Source: AV40 sp963817335 (GTDB lineage: Bacteria; Verrucomicrobiota; Verrucomicrobiia; Chthoniobacterales; UBA10450). From it: 64,000 bases of DNA. The notes beneath the pieces were generated by a model. It saw only the letters and a list, made by a program, of their open reading frames with translations. It made no database searches and was not told the DNA's origin. Made by a program: the position numbers and the translations under genes. This document shows positions 57,764-64,000 of the stretch, piece after piece. The stretch is taken from NCBI GenBank assembly GCA_963817335.1, contig CAWFNX010000005.1, positions 1,722,350 to 1,786,349 of the forward strand, written 5' to 3'. How positions within the stretch are numbered: position 1 is the first letter of the stretch; each line of letters opens with the position of its first letter.

Positions 57764-58909
57764 ATGAAGATCATGGCGATTGTTGGCACCAGGCCGGAAA
57801 TCATCAAGCTCAGTCGCATCTTATTTGAGGTCGAACGCTACCATAAACTCGTCTTTGTCCATACCGGTCAAAACTATGACTACGAATTGAACGAGGTGTT
57901 CTTCACCGATCTGGAGATTCGCCGTCCCGACCATTTTCTCAATGCCGCGGGCGAGACCGCTGCCGAAACGATCGGGCAGATCATAGCGCGGATCGATCCG
58001 ATCCTCGAAACTGAGCAGCCCGATGCGGTCCTTCTTTATGGTGATACAAACAGCTGCCTCTCAGTCATCGCGGCCAAGCGTCGCAAGATACCGATCTTTC
58101 ATTTCGAGGCCGGGAACCGTTGTTTCGACCAACGGGTGCCGGAGGAAATAAATCGGAAGATCGTGGACCACCTCAGTGACATCAATATGCCCCTGACCGA
58201 ACACGCACGACGATACCTTTTGGCTGAAGGTTTGCGACCGGAAACGGTTATTAAGATCGGATCTCCGATGAAAGAGATTCTGACCTATTATCGCGACAAG
58301 ATCGACGGCTCGGATGTATTATCGCGGCTGGGTCTAAAGCCGCGGGACTATTTCGTGGTAAGCGCCCATCGGGAAGAGAACGTGGATTCGCCCGATAATT
58401 TGAACGACTTGGTCGAGAGCCTGACAGGGATGGCCAAAGAGTTCGGCCGGCGCATCATCGTCTCGACTCATCCGCGAACCCGTAAACGCCTGGAGAAGCG
58501 CGGTTTCGACTTTACGGACAAGCGCGTTGAATTTCTTAAGCCGCTCGGGTTCCTTGACTATGTCAAACTTCAAATACACGCCTTTTGTGTCGTCTCCGAC
58601 AGTGGAACCATTACGGAAGAGTCGTCTATTTTAAACTTTCCGGCGGTAATGATCCGGCAGGCTCATGAGCGGCCCGAGGGCATGGACGAAGGAGTGTTGA
58701 TCATGGCTGGCCTGCGGCCTGCTGCGGTGATTGAGGCGATCAAAACTGTGACCTCACAATGGGATGAATCAGGCCAAACTTTTCGACAGGTGGCAGACTA
58801 TGACGTTACCAATGTCTCCAAAAAGGTGGTGCGCATCGTAATGAGTTATGTCGATTACGTCAACCGCAACGTCTGGCATAAGACACCAATTGAAAAGTTG
58901 AGCGGTTGA
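57764..58909 (+). CDS. wecB: Non-hydrolysing UDP-GlcNAc 2-epimerase family (WecB/FnlC-like)
   Basis: 381 residues, standard length. GTRPEIIKLSRI (about 6-17), HTGQNYDYELN (about 33), GDTNSCLS (about 93-100), FEAGNRCFDQRVPEEINRKI (about 110-129), and SDSGTITEESSIL near 283 are all diagnostic. In trios with FnlA and an RmlD-like reductase this enzyme performs C2 epimerisation of the UDP-6-deoxy-HexNAc; alone it makes UDP-ManNAc. The symbol denotes the family. Its 3' end (KLSG stop) runs into a GTTGAG-type period-7 array. Confidence 0.92.
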   Translation: MKIMAIVGTRPEIIKLSRILFEVERYHKLVFVHTGQNYDYELNEVFFTDLEIRRPDHFLNAAGETAAETIGQIIARIDPILETEQPDAVLLYGDTNSCLSVIAAKRRKIPIFHFEAGNRCFDQRVPEEINRKIVDHLSDINMPLTEHARRYLLAEGLRPETVIKIGSPMKEILTYYRDKIDGSDVLSRLGLKPRDYFVVSAHREENVDSPDNLNDLVESLTGMAKEFGRRIIVSTHPRTRKRLEKRGFDFTDKRVEFLKPLGFLDYVKLQIHAFCVVSDSGTITEESSILNFPAVMIRQAHERPEGMDEGVLIMAGLRPAAVIEAIKTVTSQWDESGQTFRQVADYDVTNVSKKVVRIVMSYVDYVNRNVWHKTPIEKLSG

Positions 58910-58917
58910 GAGTTGAG
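58897..58917. repeat. GTTGAGN heptamer array at a gene junction (inverse of TCTCAAC)
   Basis: GTTGAGC, GGTTGAG, AGTTGAG at 7-base steps, covering the end of the WecB gene and the first codons of the possible early start of the next one. Confidence 0.75.
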
Positions 58918-58944
58918 GGTCGGAAGCAACGAATCACCGATAGT

Positions 58945-59997
58945 ATGTTCAAAGATAAAATTTTGCTGGTTACCGGCGGCACCGGTTCTTTCGGAAACGC
59001 GATCGTCCGCCGTTTTCTCCACACCGATATCGCTGAGATCCGGATTTTCAGCCGGGACGAGAAGAAGCAGGAAGACATGCGGCTCGAGATGCGCAGCTCG
59101 AAGCTCAAGTTTTACATTGGCGATGTGCGCAATTTCAACAGCATTAACGACGCGATGCGCGGCGTCGATTACGCGTTCAACGCTGCTGCTCTCAAGCAAG
59201 TTCCCTCGTGCGAATTTTATCCAATGGAAGCCGTAGCCACCAACATTGTCGGCACCGATAACACCTTGAACGCGGCGGTCGTTAACGGAGTCAAGAACGT
59301 CATCGTGCTCAGCACAGACAAAGCCGTTCATCCAATCAATGCGATGGGTATGTCGAAGGCGCTCATGGAAAAGGTAGCGATCGCGAAGGCTCGTGGTTTG
59401 GAGCCGGGCAAGACAACCATTTGTGTTACTCGCTATGGCAATGTAATGGGCTCGCGTGGATCTGTAATCCCATTATTTGTTACCCAGATCAAGGCTAACA
59501 AACCGATCACGATTACCGATCCCGAGATGACTCGGTTCATGATGTCGCTAGAAGACTCGGTCGATCTAGTTTTGTTCGCATATAAGCAAGGGAAGGGCGG
59601 AGACACTTTTGTCCAGAAAGCGCCGGCTGCCACCATCGGCCAACTGGCGCGGGTCTTGAAGGAACTCTTTAACTCGGGTGCCGAGATCCAGATTATCGGC
59701 ACCCGGCACGGAGAGAAAAAACATGAAAGCCTCCTCAATCGGGAAGAGATGGTCCGAGCCGAAGATTTGGACCGTTACTACCGTGTCAGCTCTGATACTC
59801 GCGACTTGAACTATTCGCTTTTCTTTGAAAAAGGAGAAAAGAAAGTTGCGGCCGTCGAAGAATACACCTCCGCGAACACCCACCGTCTGACCGACGACGA
59901 GTTGAAGACGGTGCTGCTTGACCTCGATTATATTCAGCAGGAATTGGAAACAAAGACTTGGCGCGCCCCAGAACCAACTCGAAGCAGAACGCTTTAG
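58945..59997 (+). CDS. UDP-N-acetylglucosamine 4,6-dehydratase/5-epimerase (FnlA/CapE/WbjB-like)
   Basis: About 350 residues from ATG 58945, which starts the Rossmann fold (LLVTGGTGSFGNAIVRRFL). TTG 58906 is in frame but its 13 extra residues are repeat-derived. Catalytic region: NVIVLSTDKAVHPINAMGMS then KALMEK (Met in place of Tyr, as usual for this group); RYGNVMGSRGSVIPLF; and TRHGEKKHESLL near the C-terminus. Converts UDP-GlcNAc to a 4-keto-6-deoxy intermediate. Together with 55755 and 57764 it forms a UDP-FucNAc-type set. Confidence 0.92.
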   Translation: MFKDKILLVTGGTGSFGNAIVRRFLHTDIAEIRIFSRDEKKQEDMRLEMRSSKLKFYIGDVRNFNSINDAMRGVDYAFNAAALKQVPSCEFYPMEAVATNIVGTDNTLNAAVVNGVKNVIVLSTDKAVHPINAMGMSKALMEKVAIAKARGLEPGKTTICVTRYGNVMGSRGSVIPLFVTQIKANKPITITDPEMTRFMMSLEDSVDLVLFAYKQGKGGDTFVQKAPAATIGQLARVLKELFNSGAEIQIIGTRHGEKKHESLLNREEMVRAEDLDRYYRVSSDTRDLNYSLFFEKGEKKVAAVEEYTSANTHRLTDDELKTVLLDLDYIQQELETKTWRAPEPTRSRTL

Positions 59998-59999
59998 CC

Positions 60000-60629
60000 A
60001 TGGCGAAAAATGTAACCTCTGTTGTGATCCCGCCGTCACCAGATCAAACGGTTCGTGACTGGGCCAATGTAGTGTCGTATCCTGCGTTCTTGTCCGACCA
60101 AATTGTGCAAGCTCCTCGAAGTGGGATAAAAGAGTTTTTTCGCCCCATGGCGTATGCCGTGGCGAACAGGCTGCGCGTCATCCTGCAGAACGCGGAGCGT
60201 GCTCGTCTGATCAGAACACTGAAGTCGTGTGGGAAGAATCCTTCGCTGTATATGCCTGTCGTTATCGAGGGAGCTGAGAATGTTGTCATAGGCGATGATG
60301 TTGCGATGGCACCGTTCGTCCACATATGGGGACAGGGTGGCATTCGGATTGGCAATCGGGTCATGATTGGATCGCATTGCGCGATCAGCACGCTTACGCA
60401 CGACTACCGCGAGAGGAACATGAAAAACACACTGCTTTCGACAGAGATCTTAATCGAGGACGATGTATGGATTGGTGGGCACTGCGTTATCATGCGGGGC
60501 ATCACTGTCGGAAAAGGCGCCGTGGTTGGGGCGGGATCGGTCGTAACCAAAGACGTCGAGCCATACGCGATCGTAATCGGGGCCCCGGCCAAGCTACTGA
60601 GGTATCGACCTGTCGAAGAAACCTCTTAG
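60000..60629 (+). CDS. Hexapeptide-repeat acyltransferase (maltose/galactoside acetyltransferase-like)
   Basis: About 209 residues; ATG 60000 lies 2 nt after the preceding stop (TTG 59958 is an upstream alternative). An N-terminal helical part of about 90 residues precedes hexapeptide coils (VVIGDDVAM, IRIGNRVMIGSHCAISTLTH, IEDDVWIGGHCVIMRGITVG, then GAVVGAGSVVTKDV). The ending is IVIGAPAKLLRYR. The catalytic His in STLTHDYRER is present. O-acetyl transfer to an EPS sugar or its precursor is likely. Confidence 0.87.
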   Translation: MAKNVTSVVIPPSPDQTVRDWANVVSYPAFLSDQIVQAPRSGIKEFFRPMAYAVANRLRVILQNAERARLIRTLKSCGKNPSLYMPVVIEGAENVVIGDDVAMAPFVHIWGQGGIRIGNRVMIGSHCAISTLTHDYRERNMKNTLLSTEILIEDDVWIGGHCVIMRGITVGKGAVVGAGSVVTKDVEPYAIVIGAPAKLLRYRPVEETS

Positions 60630-60630
60630 C

Positions 60631-61383
60631 ATGATTAAATCCGCTTTGCTGAGGTTAGTCGGCGAGAAAAATGCGGGCCGTTTGGACTATTTATTAAGAC
60701 GTAAGTCAAGAACGGCGTGGGGGCCGCTCAATGGCCAGGCTTTTCGACAAAGTGTCTATCACGATATCATGGCCAAAATTAAATTCCGAGCCATTGTCGA
60801 GACCGGCACCTTTCGCGGGACAAGCACGGAATTTTTTGCGCGATCGGGTTTGCCCGTCTACAGCGTCGAACTGGACGAGCGAGCATACGCTTACGCCGCG
60901 CTGCGTTTCTTTCGTCGAAGACAACAGGTTCACCTGTGTCTCGGCAATAGTCCTGAGTTCTTGCAGACCCTGGCAAGGAATCCTGACTTTCCAAAATCGA
61001 AAGTATTTTTCTACTTGGATGCGCACGTTCAAGACTCGAGCAGGTATCATAAGGCACCATTAGTTGAGGAGCTGGAGATAATCTTTTCCAACTGGACCGA
61101 GCCTGTTGTCATGATTGATGATTTCCAGGTGCCGGGGACCAACTATAGCTTTGACGATTGGGGACCGGGAAGGACGCTGAGTTTGGAATGCCTGGAACCA
61201 TTTAGGCACTTGAATCTAAAATCTTTTTTTCCTTCGCTTGATCCAAGCGAGGAAACCGGAGCTAGACGAGGTTGGGTTGTTATTTGTCGGGATGGCCCTT
61301 TGGCAAGTATTCTTAACAAAATACGGACCTTGACGGTCGCCAACGCAGAATCGATGTCTAAAGAGGCTGCTTATCATTCGTAG
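60631..61383 (+). CDS. SAM-dependent methyltransferase-like or cephalosporin-hydroxylase-like protein
   Basis: 250 residues, ATG 1 nt after the preceding stop. Class I fold outline: IVETGTFRGTSTEFFA (motif I, about 50-65), VYSVELDERAYAYA (acidic loop, about 71-84) and VFFYLDAHVQD...LVEELEIIF (about 126-152). MIDDFQVPG then follows, resembling the CmcI/MdmC-type family. The ETG.F.G.ST motif is characteristic. The sugar substrate is not identifiable. It lies before another methyltransferase-like gene. Confidence 0.8.
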   Translation: MIKSALLRLVGEKNAGRLDYLLRRKSRTAWGPLNGQAFRQSVYHDIMAKIKFRAIVETGTFRGTSTEFFARSGLPVYSVELDERAYAYAALRFFRRRQQVHLCLGNSPEFLQTLARNPDFPKSKVFFYLDAHVQDSSRYHKAPLVEELEIIFSNWTEPVVMIDDFQVPGTNYSFDDWGPGRTLSLECLEPFRHLNLKSFFPSLDPSEETGARRGWVVICRDGPLASILNKIRTLTVANAESMSKEAAYHS

Positions 61384-61409
61384 GCAGCGTTCGAATCAGA
61401 AAATGACTG

Positions 61410-62336
61410 ATGTCAGAATCAGGTAGCCAGGCAGTCTTGGGCGCTTTTAAATCCGGTGAAATCTCTGAGCGGGTCGTCCCGTCCAGATCGAAAAGCATGA
61501 GACTTTTGGACTACGCTGCCAACGTTTACTCGCAAAATGGCGAAGATGGGATCATTGCAAAAATACTCGAGGTGCTGCCAGCAACAGACAGGTGGTGCGT
61601 GGAGTTTGGCGCCTGGGACGGGGAGTTCTTGAGCAATACGTGTCATCTCATTGAAAGAGATGGTTACCGCGCGGTCTTGATTGAACCGGATCAGAAAAAA
61701 TTTGCGCAACTCCGGAAACGCCACGGATCCAATTCAAACGTAATTTCTTTGAGCAGGTTTGTCGGGTTTTCGCGAGAGGATAATTTGAGCCATATTCTCT
61801 CCGATCTACCAATTCCGAAAGATTTTGATCTGCTCTCGATCGACATCGAAGGAAACGATTATCACGTTTGGGATTCAGTCTCCTCCTACGAACCGAAAAT
61901 CGTGTTGATCGCCTATAACCCGTCGATTCCGAACGAGATTGACTTTGTTCAGCAAGCGGATCCTAAGGTAAAGGAGGGGGCAAGTCTGATCGCCCTGACA
62001 AGATTGGCCAAAGCTAAAGGCTACGAGTTGGTTTGCGCCACCCATAATACCGCAATTTTTGTTCACTCCCGGTACTTCTCATTGTTGGGCATCGCTAATA
62101 ACGACCCACGCGCTCTGCGCGAAGACCTCTCATCAATCGCCTATTTTTTTGCCGGATATGACGGAACGATGTTTGTGAGCGGCCGAGAGTTTTTGCCCCA
62201 TCACCACATTCGGATTGCGAAGAGACTTCGACAGTTACCCAGGATTTTCCGAGGTTACCCTCCTGATTTTGGGTTTCTAACACAGTTGGCCTACGAGGTT
62301 TACTGGCGGATCGCCCGAGTGTTCGGCCGAGGGTAA
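61410..62336 (+). CDS. FkbM-like methyltransferase
   Basis: 308 residues. VYSQNGEDGIIAKILEVLPA (about 38-57) and CVEFGAWDGEFLSNT (motif I, about 65-79), with the second acidic region VLIEPDQKKF and LLSIDIEGNDYHVW (about 145-158), whose 'DIEG.D' is the FkbM hallmark. FkbM-type proteins methylate hydroxyl groups of polyketides or glycans. Basic C-terminus of unknown role. It follows 60631 by 26 nt. Confidence 0.85.
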   Translation: MSESGSQAVLGAFKSGEISERVVPSRSKSMRLLDYAANVYSQNGEDGIIAKILEVLPATDRWCVEFGAWDGEFLSNTCHLIERDGYRAVLIEPDQKKFAQLRKRHGSNSNVISLSRFVGFSREDNLSHILSDLPIPKDFDLLSIDIEGNDYHVWDSVSSYEPKIVLIAYNPSIPNEIDFVQQADPKVKEGASLIALTRLAKAKGYELVCATHNTAIFVHSRYFSLLGIANNDPRALREDLSSIAYFFAGYDGTMFVSGREFLPHHHIRIAKRLRQLPRIFRGYPPDFGFLTQLAYEVYWRIARVFGRG

Positions 62337-62376
62337 GTGCTGCATTGTCTTCTCACTGGTTCGCGAGACTCAGGTA

Positions 62377-63969
62377 ATGACTCCTAACGATTACGGGGCC
62401 GACAAACCTCCAACTGCTGATTCTACTTCGGTGGCAACGATTAACGGATTGAGCGACAACCTTTCGCCTGGAACGGACATTGTCGACCGGCATTTTGCGA
62501 CCGACCATTTACTACTAAATCTTAAAGGACGGACGGTTTCGGGAGGTTTTGTCTCCGGGGCGGCGCAAGTCGTTCAATTCGGGTTGAACCTGACTTCCAC
62601 AATAGTGCTGGCGCATTTACTCCTGCCCGAAGATTTCGGCCTGGTGGCGATGGTCCTGACTGTTACCGGTTTCTTGCGGATCTTTCATGATGCCGGTCTC
62701 GGCACCGCGACCGTGCAGCGTGAAGGAATTACGCATACCCAGGTCTCCAATCTTTTCTGGACAAATGTGATGTTCGGCGGACTAGCCACTTTGCTGCTCG
62801 CAGTTTGTGCGCCGGCCATCGCATGGTTCTATCGAGAGCCCAGGGTGGTCGGGATCACTTTGGTTGTTTGTTTCACCTTTCTGTTGACCAGTCCGGCCGC
62901 CCAGCACTGGGCCATTCTGAAACGACAAATGCGTTTTAAGATGATTGCAGTAATCCAAATTACGGCAGTTGCTGTTGGTGTTATCGTAGGAATCGGTATG
63001 GCCTGGTTACACTTGGGTTACTGGTCGCTTGTTGGACTCCAACTCTCTTCAGCGTTGACTGCACTTGTGTTGACGTGGACGGCTTCTCACTGGCGTCCGC
63101 AGTTGCCCAAACGTCGCAGTGGCACGTTGTCTCTACTAGGTTTTGGCGCGAACCTAAGTGTAAGCAATTTCATTTGGTCTTTCGCCCGGGGATGTGACGG
63201 ACTATTAATCGGCAAGTTCTATGGGTCGGGCTCACTGGGTTTTTATTCGAGGGGCGGCGCGTTACTTTCCCGACCCGTTGATCAGTTTATGACTCCTTTG
63301 GAAGGGGTCTTTGTCCCAACTTTGTCGCGGCTCCAGGGCCAGCCGGAACGATACCGTCGGATTGCCCTTCAGGCCTACGAGGCTATTGCGATGATGAGCT
63401 TTCTGTGCACCGGCTTGCTACTTCCGCTGGCCCATCCTTTAATTCGTTTGCTCCTCGGTCCGAAATGGGACAGCGCGGCGCCCATCTTCGCCGGCTTTAC
63501 CCTGGTCGCCCTTTATACGCCAGTTGCCAGTGTTGCGGGATGGCTGCTAATGAGTCAAGGTCGAGGCAAAGATTTTCTGGTTCAAAGCTCGATCGGCTCT
63601 TTCCTGGCAGTAGTGTCTTTCCTGGTCGGTTTACCCTTCGGGCCAGTCGGGGTCGCCGTCAGTTACTCAGCTTTTTGTCTTCTGATTGCATTGCCCCTTG
63701 CTTATTATATTGCAGGACGTCGGGGTCCGGTAACAACAGGGGACTTATGGAGTCGATTTTTCACCTACTTGCCGGTATGGGGAGTAGTTTGCGGCACGAC
63801 CTTCCTTGTTCATCGCCTGGTCCCGAGGTTGCATCCGGCACTTGAGCTTTTGATTTGTGGCTCTGCTGGCTTCTTGATTGGGGCGGGCTTCATGTGTGTT
63901 TATCCTCCCGCGCGGCGAACAGCCCTCGGGCTATTCGATATTTTAAAAGATTGGAGGGCCCCTCAATAG
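62377..63969 (+). CDS. Wzx-type lipid-linked polysaccharide flippase (WzxC-like)
   Basis: 530 residues with about 12-14 membrane segments after a hydrophilic N-terminus of about 45 residues. LKGRTVSGGFVSGAAQVVQF and HLLLPEDFGLVAMVLTVTGF then LRIFHDAGLGTATVQRE are the family signature of polysaccharide biosynthesis exporters (MOP superfamily). It flips undecaprenyl-diphosphate-linked repeats to the periplasm for the Wzy/Wzz-like proteins in the same locus. The last complete gene of the window. Confidence 0.92.
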   Translation: MTPNDYGADKPPTADSTSVATINGLSDNLSPGTDIVDRHFATDHLLLNLKGRTVSGGFVSGAAQVVQFGLNLTSTIVLAHLLLPEDFGLVAMVLTVTGFLRIFHDAGLGTATVQREGITHTQVSNLFWTNVMFGGLATLLLAVCAPAIAWFYREPRVVGITLVVCFTFLLTSPAAQHWAILKRQMRFKMIAVIQITAVAVGVIVGIGMAWLHLGYWSLVGLQLSSALTALVLTWTASHWRPQLPKRRSGTLSLLGFGANLSVSNFIWSFARGCDGLLIGKFYGSGSLGFYSRGGALLSRPVDQFMTPLEGVFVPTLSRLQGQPERYRRIALQAYEAIAMMSFLCTGLLLPLAHPLIRLLLGPKWDSAAPIFAGFTLVALYTPVASVAGWLLMSQGRGKDFLVQSSIGSFLAVVSFLVGLPFGPVGVAVSYSAFCLLIALPLAYYIAGRRGPVTTGDLWSRFFTYLPVWGVVCGTTFLVHRLVPRLHPALELLICGSAGFLIGAGFMCVYPPARRTALGLFDILKDWRAPQ

Positions 63970-63971
63970 CA

Positions 63972-64000
63972 ATGCCCAAACTAGCCAGGCAAGAAACCTA
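63972..64000 (+). CDS. Start of a further plus-strand gene, cut by the window edge
   Basis: ATG 63972, 2 nt after the flippase stop, opens MPKLARQET and runs off the end. Spacing is like that of other pairs in the operon. Too short for any identification. Confidence 0.35.

Noticed and set aside
1..64000. CRISPR arrays, tRNA and rRNA genes
   Set aside because: No regularly spaced 24-40 nt direct repeats with unique spacers, and no tRNA- or rRNA-like sequence, were noticed. The tandem arrays here have 7-base periods and no spacers.

Overview
The window looks like chromosomal DNA of a soil- or sediment-type Verrucomicrobiota (Chthoniobacterales-like; inferred from gene content, no rRNA is present). 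Pointers are PEP-CTERM and VPDTG-type sorting tails on exported proteins, an exosortase fused to an EpsI domain, autotransporter-type beta-strand repeat proteins, a four-helix-bundle (S23-like) gene, and a small 'FRIET..G..FEV' protein family. No tRNA, rRNA or CRISPR array was recognised.

Layout. 1-5 kb: the end of a surface protein, a GspC-like periplasmic protein, a WecG/TagA glycosyltransferase, an S23-like gene bracketed by inverted CTGAAA/TTTCAG arrays, a NodU/CmcH-type carbamoyltransferase, and a small frameshifted gene. 5-8.5 kb: a transposase remnant and unassigned minus-strand genes. 8.5-12 kb: a cassette array resembling an integrase-less integron (CALIN), with three 124-bp attC-like sites, one shorter site and one degenerate site. 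Its genes are mostly small exported proteins and begin a few bases after attC R' boxes. 12-24 kb: accessory exported proteins (VPDTG-tailed protein, receiver-domain protein, secreted proteins, GDSL esterase, PEP-CTERM autotransporter-like protein, trypsin-like/dockerin protein). Two of the large ones are each broken by three single-base frame changes. Three genes here share a roughly 70-nt 5' leader element.

24-28.6 kb (minus strand): CDP-paratose 2-epimerase-like protein, a small membrane protein, a TPR protein and exosortase-EpsI. 29-64 kb (plus strand): a very long, tightly packed exopolysaccharide locus, preceded by a promoter-like sequence and a leader of about 420 nt. It encodes the initiating sugar-phosphate transferase, UDP-sugar dehydrogenase/aminotransferase/acyltransferase sets, FemAB-like proteins, a Wzz/BY-kinase-like copolymerase, deacetylases, glycosyltransferases, a Wzy-like polymerase/ligase, a UDP-FucNAc-type trio (RmlD-like, WecB, FnlA-like), methyltransferase-like proteins and a Wzx flippase. 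Together these would build and export an amino-sugar-rich polysaccharide. The exosortase would anchor PEP-CTERM proteins, and such systems are known to co-occur with EPS loci.

A theme across the window is short tandem arrays of period 7 (CTGAAAA, TCTCAAC, AGTGACG and relatives). They sit at gene junctions and, in at least three places, inside reading frames, where they add short repeated peptides.
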